This document shows positions 6,254 to 15,052 of a stretch of DNA of 22,205 nt, piece by piece. Numbering within the stretch: the stretch's first letter is position 1; every line of letters starts with the position of its first letter. The notes beneath the pieces are model-generated. The model worked only from the letters and a program-made list of their open reading frames with translations, did not search any database and had not been told where the DNA came from. Source of the DNA: CALVNN01 sp964393975 (GTDB taxonomy: Bacteria; Bacillota; Clostridia; Christensenellales; UBA1242); NCBI GenBank assembly GCA_964393975.1, contig CAYMVO010000015.1, positions 1 through 22,205 of the forward strand. The letters run 5' to 3'. A program made the translations under genes and the position numbers.

Positions 6254-8248
6254 ATGAAAAAACAAATAAAGAGACGATCACAAAAAGAAGAGCGCAAACT
6301 GCAAAAGGCAATAGCATTACTTCCTAAGCCATCTTTTAACAACCCCGAAAAAGCGCAACCAGTAGAAAATGTTAGCGTACCAAGCATTATCCCTGCATCG
6401 CAAAACGAACCTGTTTCAACCACCTTGAGCGAAAAGGAAAAAATGCAAGACTCTAGTGTAATTTTAGATACAAATTTAAAAAGTATTGAGAGCGTTGCTA
6501 AAATACGAAAGCCAAAAGCAAGGTATGTATTTTCAAGAATATTCAAGTATATGAGGCGATATTGGTATTTGATTTTACTTGTGCTACTTTTCGCCGTGAT
6601 AAACTCAACTTTTGAAATTTTAATACCACTTATCACTGGATACGGCATAGATTATATCATTGGACCAAACGAAGTTAATTTTGATATGGTACTTAAATTT
6701 ATCATTTACTTAGGTATTTGTGTGATTGGATTTGCAGTGTTTAAATGGCTACTTACAAGGGTAGCAAATGGACTCTCTTATAGAATTGAACAACATCTTC
6801 ATAACGATATATTCAACAAATTTAATAAAGTACCACTAAAATACATTGACAATTCTAGTCACGGAGACTTACAAAGTCGTATGGTAAACGATGTTGACGC
6901 GATAACCGATGGTTTTGTCGAAGGGCTAACTACATTTTTTGATTGCTTAGCAACAATAGTACTCACACTAATTTTTATGATAAATATAAATCCTACTATA
7001 GCATTAGTAATTATATGCGCTACACCTGTTTCCATAATTATTGCGACTGTTATAGCAAAAATATCACTTAAATTATACAAAAAGCAAACCAAAGCAGTCG
7101 GTGATTTATCAGGAGTTATGGCGGAAATGGTCGGTAATCAAAAAGTTGTAAAGGGGTTTATGTATGAGGACCGCTCCATTAAAAAATTTGATGAAATAAA
7201 CAAACAATTAAAAGATATAAATGAAAAGGCAATTTATCTATCCTCACTATCCGCACCTTTCACTAGATTTATAAACGGACTACTTTACGCAACTGTAGCC
7301 ATAATGGGTTGTTTATCCGCTATAAATGGAACCATCAGTGTAGGTGAAATATCTATATTTTTGAGTTATGCTAATAAATACGCCCGACCTTTCAATGATA
7401 TAGCAGATGTGTTTTCTGATCTACAACTCGCATACGCATCAGCTATAAGGGTATTTAATGTGTTAGATATGAAAAATGAACCTAGTGATGTTGGACTTGC
7501 TGAAATTAAAAAATGCACAGGCGAAGTAGAGTTTAAAAATGTTGACTTCTCATATTCACAAAATAAAAAACTTATCCAAAACCTTAATCTCCATGTCACA
7601 AAAGGACAAAAAATCGCTATTGTGGGACCAACTGGTTGTGGTAAAAGCACACTAATAAATTTACTTATGCGTTTCTACGATGTTGACAAAGGACAGATTT
7701 GTGTTAGTGGATACCCTGTGACCGAAATCACAAGAAATAGTCTAAGAAGACAATTCGGTATGGTTTTACAAGAAACGTGGCTTTTCTCGGCTTCTATTAG
7801 AGACAATATTGCTTATGCAAAAGAAAACGCTACCGATGCCGAAATCAAAAAGGCATCAAAACTCGCTGGCGTCGACCACTTTATTCAAACACTGCCCAAT
7901 GGCTACGACACCATTATTAACGAAAATGGGGACAACCTCTCACAAGGGCAAAAGCAACTCATTTGTATCGCTAGATTAATGCTTGCTAAACCTCCTATGC
8001 TAATACTAGATGAGGCGACTAGTAACATTGACACACGTACCGAACTCGCTATACAAGACGCCTTTGCTAAGATGATGCAAGGAAAAACAAGTTTCGTTGT
8101 GGCACATAGACTTTCTACCATCGCGTCATCTGACCTTATACTCGTTATGAATAAGGGCAACATTATTGAACAAGGCACGCATAAAGAATTGCTCGCAATG
8201 AAAGGATTTTATTACAATCTTTATAATAGTCAATTTAGTCGCTACTAA
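6254..8248 (+). CDS. ABC exporter half-transporter with canonical ATPase site (BmrD/LmrD-like)
   Basis: A 664-residue partner of the preceding half-transporter. Residues 1-85 form a basic, then low-complexity cytoplasmic extension that is not part of the usual fold. The six-helix domain spans about 95-400 and the nucleotide-binding domain about 425-664. Walker A is GPTGCGKST (458-466), the Q-loop is VLQETWLF, the signature is LSQGQKQL, Walker B is MLILDEATSNID with catalytic Glu587, and the H-loop has His618 (VAHRLSTI). All catalytic residues are present, so this subunit supplies the active site of the heterodimer. AAGGAGG at 6239-6245 overlaps the upstream stop and fixes the start. Transcription ends at the hairpin at 8285-8323. 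Confidence 0.92.
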   Translation: MKKQIKRRSQKEERKLQKAIALLPKPSFNNPEKAQPVENVSVPSIIPASQNEPVSTTLSEKEKMQDSSVILDTNLKSIESVAKIRKPKARYVFSRIFKYMRRYWYLILLVLLFAVINSTFEILIPLITGYGIDYIIGPNEVNFDMVLKFIIYLGICVIGFAVFKWLLTRVANGLSYRIEQHLHNDIFNKFNKVPLKYIDNSSHGDLQSRMVNDVDAITDGFVEGLTTFFDCLATIVLTLIFMININPTIALVIICATPVSIIIATVIAKISLKLYKKQTKAVGDLSGVMAEMVGNQKVVKGFMYEDRSIKKFDEINKQLKDINEKAIYLSSLSAPFTRFINGLLYATVAIMGCLSAINGTISVGEISIFLSYANKYARPFNDIADVFSDLQLAYASAIRVFNVLDMKNEPSDVGLAEIKKCTGEVEFKNVDFSYSQNKKLIQNLNLHVTKGQKIAIVGPTGCGKSTLINLLMRFYDVDKGQICVSGYPVTEITRNSLRRQFGMVLQETWLFSASIRDNIAYAKENATDAEIKKASKLAGVDHFIQTLPNGYDTIINENGDNLSQGQKQLICIARLMLAKPPMLILDEATSNIDTRTELAIQDAFAKMMQGKTSFVVAHRLSTIASSDLILVMNKGNIIEQGTHKELLAMKGFYYNLYNSQFSRY

Positions 8249-8284
8249 TACCCCTACAGATATTGAAACATAAATCAAATCAAT

Positions 8285-8323
8285 AAAACACAACGCACGA
8301 GATTTATTGTGTGTTGTGTTTTT
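8285..8323 (+). terminator. Terminator of the ABC exporter operon
   Basis: AAAACACAACGCAC (8285-8298) pairs over 14 positions with GTGTGTTGTGTTTT (8309-8322), with one G-T pair and a 10-base loop. The stem ends in a T-run (8319-8323). Confidence 0.8.
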
Positions 8324-8370
8324 GTGTGTTTTTACTTTGTATACCTTACTATATAATAAAGTTGATTTAC

Positions 8371-8387
8371 TTGCTAATGATTAGCAA
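8371..8387. promoter_or_regulatory. Perfect palindrome, possible operator
   Basis: TTGCTAAT and ATTAGCAA flank a single central G, giving a perfect 17-base inverted repeat 13 bases after the TATAAT at 8352-8357. It has the size of an operator for a dimeric regulator, or it may fold in the RNA. No T-run follows. Confidence 0.35.
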
Positions 8388-8448
8388 ATCGTTGACTAGT
8401 TATTCATCTTAGAGTTAGAACAAATTCTCCATATTAACTTGATAAACA

Positions 8449-8495
8449 ATCAAACCATTTTTACCGCTTTTTAACTAATGGTTTGATAGTTTTTT
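8449..8495. terminator. Terminator between convergent transcripts
   Basis: ATCAAACCAT (8449-8458) pairs perfectly with ATGGTTTGAT (8478-8487). On the plus strand six T residues follow (8490-8495). On the minus strand the stem begins inside the last codons of the HAD gene and is followed by only a weak T-rich tract, so it may serve both directions. Confidence 0.6.
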
Positions 8496-10423
8496 ATTTT
8501 ACGAATATTATACTTTTTCTTATGCTTTTTTGAAGATTGAACTTTTAAGTTTAATTTTAAATTTTTAATGGTTAAATATTTTCTATAAATAAAACATTTA
8601 TCCGCTATCTTAAACCCCAACTCTCTAATGTTTCTAGTCGTAATTTTAAATGGATACCTAACATCACCAAAATTATCGTGATGTGTATCTTGACTCCTAG
8701 ATAACCACTCCCAATCAGCTTTTGTTTTATTTTTATTTAATTCATAGTACATTTTGACAGCCACTACTGGAAATAACGATAGGTTTTTATAATCACACCT
8801 CGCAATTTGGTCAAATTTTGTCACGATTTGGTCTTGCAAAGGTTTTATTATGTCATTATAAATCTTTTCATCTTTAAGCAATGTATCAAAAATAGGTTTG
8901 GCAACTCCATCAACGATAACGTAACCATCACATCTATTATGGTTCGCACGACAAATCTGCTCGTAATTGTAAACACAATGTTTATTTACATCATTACCAA
9001 AAAGATTATTATTGTTTTTATCATACAACAAACCTGTTTTTTCATTACCAAAACCCCCGCTTTTTTTACTCCCTACATAATATCCTTTAAGTAACACCTC
9101 TCCACCAAAAAACTTATTAAACAAATCTTGCATTGTACCTTTCCAACCAATATCCACCAAAGTGATACCATCTTTTTTAAAATCAACCCCAAACTGATTT
9201 AAATACAAATCGAATGCAGTCTTTTGTTCCAACCTTTTCTTGTTATACATATCAATAAAAAGCTTGTTTCTTTTTAACTCCCTAAACTGTTTAGAGCTTG
9301 CAAAATCTTTTTCTTTTTTATCTATTTCAAAAGCAAAATTATTACTTATTTCCATTATTTGATCTTTACTAAAATTTAATGTTAATAAAAACTTTTCTAC
9401 ACTCATAGATTTTGATGATCTAAATAAATAATAAAAATCTTCTTTTCCTAGTTCGTCTAAGCTAGCACACAAAACAGAGTTTCTGGAAGCATAAAGATAA
9501 TGTGTTTTTATATTACCATCAACGTCATACTTATCCTTTAATATCTCAATGTATTTATCAAAAAGCCTTTTTAAAAACTGACCTTCCCTCGCTAGAAAAA
9601 ACACATCTTTTGTACCACTCTTTTCAATCTCTTCATAAAGTCTTTTTGTAAATAAAAATAGTGGGAAAGCGTGATTAGAAAAATTTAAATCACACTTATT
9701 ATCATTGAACCAAGCACTATAAGCGTTATCAAAAATTCCGTATTTAGTCTTATCTGATAAATTTTCATTGTCTTTTTCTATATCACTAGCAATATGCTCC
9801 GATTCTATTCCTATTAGACCAGCTCTAAAGTTATCCGAAAACCTATTATCCCCAAGCATTAGAACCTGACTTGACTTAATGTTAAGTCGCTTTAAAACAT
9901 ATTTATACAATCTGCCACTAGACTTTGATCTATTATAGTCACACGACACAAACAAATCATCAAACAACTCTAATACGCCTAAGTTTTCCAGCCACACAGA
10001 AAGTGTTTGTTTTGAACAATAAAAATCCGACACTAAATATATCTTTTTACCCTGATTTTTGTAATCAAATAATCTTTCAACCACTGACACATTAAGATAA
10101 TGATTCTTCATTTCGATTTTACTGTATAATGCAACCGCTCTATCAATAAATCTTTCATAATCAAATCCATAAATGTTTTTTTGTAAGATTACAGCAAAAT
10201 TCTCCACAATATCCTCAAAATACATTTCAGACTCAAAACTCTTTACAAAATCGGATATAGCTATTTTCCTTCTAGTATCTTGAAAAAGATTATAAATGAT
10301 AGCAGGTTCTATAGCAAACTCTTCGCCAAGATTAGTCGCCCATTCAAAAAGCACATCGTTTGCAGAAACTTTTCTCAAAATTATTGTATTAAAACAATCA
10401 ACAAATATTATATTTTTTTCCAT
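8471..10423 (-). CDS. Two-domain HAD-superfamily protein (COG5610-like)
   Basis: A 650-residue protein. Residues 1-225 form a HAD-type hydrolase domain. Motif I is FVDCFNT with nucleophile Asp9, and Phe in place of the usual second Asp as in DxFDT-type members. Motif II is around LVSDFY, motif III a Lys in the KSSGRLYK stretch, and motif IV GDNRFSDN (Asp192). Residues about 240-620 hold a second domain with FFLAREGQFL and DIGWKGTMQDLF, typical of large HAD proteins (COG5610) usually found in surface-polysaccharide loci. Its substrate is unknown. I chose the ATG at 10423, which has GAGG eight bases upstream, over a TTG at 10462 with no site. It lies 49 bases after the TetR gene on the same strand and may be co-transcribed with it. 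No glycosyltransferase is nearby. Confidence 0.8.
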   Translation of the reverse strand: MEKNIIFVDCFNTIILRKVSANDVLFEWATNLGEEFAIEPAIIYNLFQDTRRKIAISDFVKSFESEMYFEDIVENFAVILQKNIYGFDYERFIDRAVALYSKIEMKNHYLNVSVVERLFDYKNQGKKIYLVSDFYCSKQTLSVWLENLGVLELFDDLFVSCDYNRSKSSGRLYKYVLKRLNIKSSQVLMLGDNRFSDNFRAGLIGIESEHIASDIEKDNENLSDKTKYGIFDNAYSAWFNDNKCDLNFSNHAFPLFLFTKRLYEEIEKSGTKDVFFLAREGQFLKRLFDKYIEILKDKYDVDGNIKTHYLYASRNSVLCASLDELGKEDFYYLFRSSKSMSVEKFLLTLNFSKDQIMEISNNFAFEIDKKEKDFASSKQFRELKRNKLFIDMYNKKRLEQKTAFDLYLNQFGVDFKKDGITLVDIGWKGTMQDLFNKFFGGEVLLKGYYVGSKKSGGFGNEKTGLLYDKNNNNLFGNDVNKHCVYNYEQICRANHNRCDGYVIVDGVAKPIFDTLLKDEKIYNDIIKPLQDQIVTKFDQIARCDYKNLSLFPVVAVKMYYELNKNKTKADWEWLSRSQDTHHDNFGDVRYPFKITTRNIRELGFKIADKCFIYRKYLTIKNLKLNLKVQSSKKHKKKYNIRKIKNYQTIS

Positions 10424-10472
10424 TTTTTCAGCCTCATATTTACACTTAAATGCATTATTCAAACATTATAAA

Positions 10473-11033
10473 TCAAAATTTTTTCTCATCAATTAGCACA
10501 TCAATAAAATACATCATTTGTTTTTTGGTGTATTTTTTAGGATTAGTTAGCCACCACTCAACAAGCGAAATAAACCCGCCCGTGTAAAAGTTTGCGACTA
10601 TATTAATAGGAATAAGAAGTTCTCCTTGCGTCTCTTTTAAAAGTGATTTTATAGCTCTTTCTGTAGTCTCAAAAAACAGCCCTCTAACCATATCCTCATT
10701 ATTACAATTCATAATACTAAGAAGGACATCTCGGTGTGAATCAATATAATCAAAAGCAATATTAGCTAATGTCAAATAAACTTCTTTTGGCTTTGCGTTT
10801 TCCAGTTTCACTAGATTTGCTTTATCAAAAATATCTTGCTTTATCTCGTCCATAAAGTACCCGAGCAAATCATACTTATCTGCAAAATGTTTATAAAAAG
10901 TAGTTCTATGCACCATTGCTTTATTACAAATATCTTGCACCGAAACATCTTCTAGACTACTTGTTCTTAATAAATCAATTAAAGCCTCAACCAAAAATTT
11001 ATTTGTTCTCTTCACCCTTAAATCTTCTGCCAT
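10473..11033 (-). CDS. TetR/AcrR-family transcriptional regulator
   Basis: A 186-residue regulator. The N-terminal helix-turn-helix spans about residues 8-55 and contains SLEDVSVQDICNKAMVHRTT followed by FYKHFADKYDLL, the TetR signature. The C-terminal part, with GGFISLVEWWL near residues 153-163, resembles the DhaS-like TetR C-terminal domain (PF14278), which binds a small ligand. AAAGGAG precedes the ATG. It is divergent from the MMPL transporter gene across 152 bases, the usual arrangement for a repressor of its own gene and of the neighbouring pump. No convincing long operator palindrome was found in that gap, only a short GTATAC. The HAD gene downstream could be in the same transcript. 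Confidence 0.92.
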   Translation of the reverse strand: MAEDLRVKRTNKFLVEALIDLLRTSSLEDVSVQDICNKAMVHRTTFYKHFADKYDLLGYFMDEIKQDIFDKANLVKLENAKPKEVYLTLANIAFDYIDSHRDVLLSIMNCNNEDMVRGLFFETTERAIKSLLKETQGELLIPINIVANFYTGGFISLVEWWLTNPKKYTKKQMMYFIDVLIDEKKF

Positions 11034-11114
11034 TTTAACTCCTTTATGTTTTCTACAAAACCGCTACATGTGTATACTAACTGACTCATTGATGTTTTTG
11101 TATATTTAAAATTA

Positions 11115-11143
11115 TTGCATTTAATTTAATAATAGCATAAAAT
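11115..11143 (+). promoter_or_regulatory. Promoter of the MMPL transporter gene
   Basis: TTGCAT (11115-11120) and TAAAAT (11138-11143) are 17 bases apart, about 42 bases upstream of the ATG at 11186. It lies in the gap shared with the divergent TetR gene, so control by that regulator is likely. Confidence 0.55.
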
Positions 11144-11185
11144 ATTGCACATATCAAGTTAATAAAAAATTTTTAGGAGGAAATA

Positions 11186-13891
11186 ATGAAATTTTTAAAC
11201 AAATTTGCTGATTTAGTAGTGCGAGGTCGTTGGTATTTGTTTGGAGTATTCATAGCAATAACCATAGCATGCACATGCCTTATACCTATGGTTGGTATAA
11301 ATTATGATATGACAAAATACTTACCTAACGACAGCAAAACTAAAATCGCACTAAACATAATGGAGGAAGAATTTGGTTCTAGCGGTAACGCAAGTATTAT
11401 GGTGGAAAATGTCACCATCGCTCAAGCAGAGGAACTAAAAAATAAATTATTAAACATAGACAATGTGTCTACAGTCGTATTTGATAGCACAAATAATAGC
11501 TACTATAAAGATAATAACGCTCTACTAAAAGTGTTCTTTGACTCAAGTAACTATGATGAGGCGACAGCGACTGCAATTAGCGAGATACGTGTAGTTTGCG
11601 AAGAGTATAGCGAGTCTCTAGGTGGTCAAGCAGTCACTGCAACTAGTAGTCGTAATGCTATTGGCAGTGAGATGTTAATAATATTAGGAATAGCAGTTGC
11701 GATTGTCCTCGCTATACTAACACTCACATCAAAGAGTTGGCTCGAACCCCTAGTTTACTTATGCGTCATTGGATGCGCAATCTTAATCAATATGGGCAGT
11801 AATCTATTACTGGGTGAAATATCTTTCATAACGCAATCAATTAGTGCAATAATGTTAATCGCCTTAGAAATGGATTATTGCATTGTGTTATGCAGTAGAT
11901 TTAGAGAGGAAGAAGAGAAAGGACTCCCACCAGTAGAAGCAATGAAATCCGCTCTTTCAGGTGCTTTTACAGCCATTATAGCAAGTAGTTTAACCGTTAT
12001 GGCAGGACTAATAGCATTAATGTTTATGGACTTTTCAATCGGTTTTGATATAGGCGCTGTATTGGCAAAAGGCGTGTTTATTAGCATCTTGGCGGTATTA
12101 TTCTTTATGCCATCTATCATACTAATTTTTTCACACGCACTTAAAAAGACCTCACACAAGAGTTTTTTACCTAAAATGGATAAAGAAGCATCTTTTGCAA
12201 ATAAAGCAAAATGCATACTACCTGCTATATTTGTGTGTTTTGTAATTGCAGGTATCGTACTTCAAAGCGGTGTACAATTTAACTATATCGCAAACACAGC
12301 AAAAGAAGGTAGTCAAATACAAATCGAATCTAGCAAAATAGAAAAAATTTTTGGTAAACAAAACTCACTTGTCGTTATCGTCCCTAATGGTAAAGTAGAA
12401 GAAGAAAAAGATTTATTCGCTAACATTATCAACATAGAAGTTGATGGCGAGAAATATATAAATTCCGCTAGTAGTATCGTGTCTACGGCTCTTTATACCA
12501 GTATGACTTATGACCAAATAAAAGAGCAATTTAGTCTAGATGATACAACGCTAACTAATATATACACCGCACTAAATAAGCAAACTACAGACAGTGTATA
12601 TATGATAGAATTGATAGATTATTTTCATAATAACCCTACTTTAATATCTAGCATAGCACAAACTAAACAAGTAAGTATTGACACACTTTATGCTGGTTTT
12701 AATGATAAAAACTTATACACATTGATGAATTTAGAGACCGCAAAAAACACTTATCCTACCAGCACAGAAAATATAATGTCAGGTATCTATGCTAGCATTT
12801 TAGGCAAAGATTCCACTAATATAACAAGCACAGATGTTTTACCAAACTATGCTATAATTGAGGCATTATACACTAAAGAAATAGACAATTACAAAACCAC
12901 ATTTGAACAATTGTTTACTAGCGAATACAAACCTTTTGCAAAACTAACTAAAGCACAAGTGAAAGCAAGCTACAACCTCCCACAAGAAGCAGTAGATAAT
13001 ATATTTAAAGTGTACAACATCTCAGATAATGACACAATAAGAATTTTACAATTAGTGCAGGCATTAAACGCAAAGACTAATAATGTAACAATCATTGAGC
13101 AAATTGCTACCACCACTCAAATAAAAGTTGAAGAATATTACACTCAAGCAACCGAAGCGAAAAAAATGTTTGTTAGTGATGATTACAATCGTATGATTTT
13201 CAATATAAATTTAGCTATTGATGATGAAAAATCAATTTCTTTCATAGAAGAATTAAATAAGGTTTTAGCAAACTCTACTTTCACAGAGAGTTACATCGCA
13301 AATGAGACTAGCAACCTAATTGAGACTAGCGAAATATTTAAGACTGACAGATTAAAGACCGATTTAATCACCATCATAGCTATCATACTAATCATACTAT
13401 TATCTTTTAGATCACTAAGCGTTCCACTAATCTTAGTATTCACTATTCAAGGTGCTATTTGGATAAACCTTGCTATATCAAATGTTATGGGCGAAAGTGT
13501 GTTCTTTGTATGTTATTTGCTCGCTATGGCCATCCAAATGGGTGCAACTATTGACTATGGCATTTTAATAAGTGATAGGTATATACGATATAGAAAAACT
13601 GAAAATAAACTAGAGTCTATGAAAAAAGCACTTAACGCATCTATTACAACTGTACTCACATCAGGTTTAATATTGATATTTGCCGCCTTTACGATACACT
13701 TTGTATCTAGCACGGCGTTAATATCAGAGATAGGGCTTCTTATAGGGCGTGGTGCATTAATAAGCGTAATAGCTGTTATATTTATCTTACCTAGTCTATT
13801 ACTGTTATTTGATAAAGTAATAGAAAAAACCACTTTGCATACCAAATTTTTAGATAGCAAAGATGAGAAAATAGAACACATAAATGACTAA
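11186..13891 (+). CDS. MMPL/RND-family transporter
   Basis: A 901-residue membrane protein with the two-fold MMPL layout: one N-terminal helix (about 15-37), a short outer domain, five helices (about 160-315), a helix near 345-362, a large outer domain (about 365-715) and five more helices (about 720-880). Each half carries the Asp-Tyr pair used for proton relay in MmpL proteins: Asp230-Tyr231 (in LEMDYCIVLCSRFREE) and Asp790-Tyr791 (in GATIDYGILISDRY). Relatives in Bacillota (YdfJ/YdgH type) move lipids, drugs or surface molecules; the cargo here is unknown. The second outer domain is long and rich in short helices. AGGAGG lies six bases before the ATG. It is probably repressed by the divergent TetR protein and ends at a clear terminator. 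Confidence 0.9.
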   Translation: MKFLNKFADLVVRGRWYLFGVFIAITIACTCLIPMVGINYDMTKYLPNDSKTKIALNIMEEEFGSSGNASIMVENVTIAQAEELKNKLLNIDNVSTVVFDSTNNSYYKDNNALLKVFFDSSNYDEATATAISEIRVVCEEYSESLGGQAVTATSSRNAIGSEMLIILGIAVAIVLAILTLTSKSWLEPLVYLCVIGCAILINMGSNLLLGEISFITQSISAIMLIALEMDYCIVLCSRFREEEEKGLPPVEAMKSALSGAFTAIIASSLTVMAGLIALMFMDFSIGFDIGAVLAKGVFISILAVLFFMPSIILIFSHALKKTSHKSFLPKMDKEASFANKAKCILPAIFVCFVIAGIVLQSGVQFNYIANTAKEGSQIQIESSKIEKIFGKQNSLVVIVPNGKVEEEKDLFANIINIEVDGEKYINSASSIVSTALYTSMTYDQIKEQFSLDDTTLTNIYTALNKQTTDSVYMIELIDYFHNNPTLISSIAQTKQVSIDTLYAGFNDKNLYTLMNLETAKNTYPTSTENIMSGIYASILGKDSTNITSTDVLPNYAIIEALYTKEIDNYKTTFEQLFTSEYKPFAKLTKAQVKASYNLPQEAVDNIFKVYNISDNDTIRILQLVQALNAKTNNVTIIEQIATTTQIKVEEYYTQATEAKKMFVSDDYNRMIFNINLAIDDEKSISFIEELNKVLANSTFTESYIANETSNLIETSEIFKTDRLKTDLITIIAIILIILLSFRSLSVPLILVFTIQGAIWINLAISNVMGESVFFVCYLLAMAIQMGATIDYGILISDRYIRYRKTENKLESMKKALNASITTVLTSGLILIFAAFTIHFVSSTALISEIGLLIGRGALISVIAVIFILPSLLLLFDKVIEKTTLHTKFLDSKDEKIEHIND

Positions 13892-13899
13892 ACAAATTA

Positions 13900-13926
13900 G
13901 GAAGGATTTTAAATTCTTCCTTTTTT
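13900..13926 (+). terminator. Terminator of the MMPL transporter gene
   Basis: GGAAGGATTT and AAATTCTTCC form a near-perfect stem with one G-T pair, followed by six T residues (13921-13926). It begins nine bases after the stop codon. Confidence 0.8.
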
Positions 13927-13930
13927 GATA

Positions 13931-13959
13931 TTGACTAATATACAAATATAGAGTAAAAT
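13931..13959 (+). promoter_or_regulatory. Promoter of the HipA-like kinase gene
   Basis: TTGACT (13931-13936) and TAAAAT (13954-13959) are 17 bases apart. The promoter begins immediately after the T-run of the preceding terminator and lies 27 bases upstream of the ATG at 13987. Confidence 0.7.
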
Positions 13960-13986
13960 ATAGTAAAAAAATTGTAAAGGGTACGT

Positions 13987-14973
13987 ATGATAGATTTAAC
14001 AAAAATAGCTATAACCAACACACAAGAAGAGCAAAATGGTCAATCACCTAAATTTTGGACAAACATAAATGGCGTGAACTATTTATTTAAAGCGAATTAT
14101 TTTTATCCCGTACAAACAAAAACAAATTTTGGTGAGGTACTATATACTAGATTAGGTAAAAAACTAGGTTTCCCAGTAGTTGAGAGTACTATTGCTAGAG
14201 GGGAAATAAATGGAAATGTCACGGAAGGTGTTTTAGTAAAAAGCTTTTTTGAAATTGGCGACACCGAATCAATCACTCTTAAAGATATAAAGTCCTTCGC
14301 ACTTGAGCATAAAATTGACGGTATTTATGAAAGTAGTGTTGAATCAGATATGATAGCAATAAATCACTTTGCTAAGGCTACTAATAAACGTTTTGATTAC
14401 TCAAAGACCGAATTAGAAATGTACAAACTCGCTATTGTCGATTATTTTCTAGGACAAGGAGATCGACACGAACGCAATATTGAATTCATTTTAAACGCAA
14501 ATAACTCCTTACGACTTGCACCCGCATTTGATAATGGGCATTGTTTAGCATTTAAACAACCATACTTTAGCGTTAAACTGTTTGTAGATAAACTAGATAA
14601 ACACGCCAACACCCAAAAGCCATTTGGTGATAATGTACGTTTATCATTGAAAAGCCACTATAATGACCATTGTAAAACAAAAAATTGTAGTGATACCAAT
14701 TTTATTTTTGATATGATTAATTTATCTAACCATAATAGCGAAATAAAAGAATTTATCACAAACATTTTAAATCTAGATATAAAACAAGAGTTAGATGATT
14801 TAGAAAAAGAGTCCAACGCAAAAATAGACGACGAATATAAACGCCTTTCAAATGAAATATTTAAAAATCGTTGTGAGAATTTTTTATTAAAAGTCAGTAC
14901 AAAAGAACACACATTATCAACCATTCCCACGACTAACATCAACACTAAAAGCCATTTATCAAACACTAAGTAA
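13987..14973 (+). CDS. Solitary HipA-like (CtkA-type) Ser/Thr kinase
   Basis: A 328-residue protein with the HipA-family kinase fold. Lys35 (in YLFKANYF) is the likely ATP lysine and Glu50 (in FGEVLYTRLGKKLGFP) its partner. The catalytic loop is GQGDRHERN with Asp159 and Asn164, and the metal-binding motif is AFDNGH with Asp182. Family members phosphorylate proteins such as tRNA synthetases or host targets. The size and the lack of an N-terminal HipA domain fit the short CtkA-like form. No HipB-like antitoxin gene adjoins it: the neighbours are a terminator and promoter on one side and a bidirectional terminator on the other, so it is its own transcription unit. AAAGGG lies five bases before the ATG. 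The last 25 residues are rich in Thr, Asn and Ser and look disordered. Confidence 0.8.
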   Translation: MIDLTKIAITNTQEEQNGQSPKFWTNINGVNYLFKANYFYPVQTKTNFGEVLYTRLGKKLGFPVVESTIARGEINGNVTEGVLVKSFFEIGDTESITLKDIKSFALEHKIDGIYESSVESDMIAINHFAKATNKRFDYSKTELEMYKLAIVDYFLGQGDRHERNIEFILNANNSLRLAPAFDNGHCLAFKQPYFSVKLFVDKLDKHANTQKPFGDNVRLSLKSHYNDHCKTKNCSDTNFIFDMINLSNHNSEIKEFITNILNLDIKQELDDLEKESNAKIDDEYKRLSNEIFKNRCENFLLKVSTKEHTLSTIPTTNINTKSHLSNTK

Positions 14974-15022
14974 TATCTCATATTCACCACTTAAAAAACA
15001 GTTTATATTCTGTTACAAAAAA

Positions 15023-15050
15023 AGCTTTAGCATTTTGCTAAAGTCTTTTT
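15023..15050. terminator. Bidirectional terminator between the kinase and hydrolase genes
   Basis: CTTTAGCA (15025-15032) pairs with TGCTAAAG (15036-15043) on a three-base loop. T5 follows on the plus strand (15046-15050), and a T-run follows on the minus strand from the A-tract before 15024. It serves both convergent genes. Confidence 0.75.
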
Positions 15051-15052
15051 CA

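Larger units (their letters stand above)
8352..8495 (+). ncRNA. Possible small RNA between the exporter and the HAD gene
   Basis: A TATAAT box (8352-8357) with a poor -35 (TTTACT at 8331-8336, only 15 bases away) is followed by about 85 bases without a credible gene. A hairpin with six T residues then follows (8449-8495). The longest frame inside is 11 codons with no ribosome binding site. If transcribed, the product would be about 130 bases and its end would be antisense to the last codons of the convergent HAD gene. This is a promoter-plus-terminator inference only. Confidence 0.3.

Noticed and set aside
8807..9094. A 95-residue plus-strand frame opposite the HAD gene
   Set aside because: It is a shadow of the HAD coding sequence and has no ribosome site or promoter. 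Similar shadows oppose the exporter, MMPL, miaB and ABC-F genes.
10460..10462. TTG at 10462 as the HAD gene start
   Set aside because: There is no ribosome site, and the ATG at 10423 has GAGG at the right distance and begins directly before HAD motif I.
11040..11114. GTATAC and TGACTCA as TetR operators
   Set aside because: Both are short palindromes of 6-7 bases with no extended symmetry, so they are too weak to call in AT-rich DNA.
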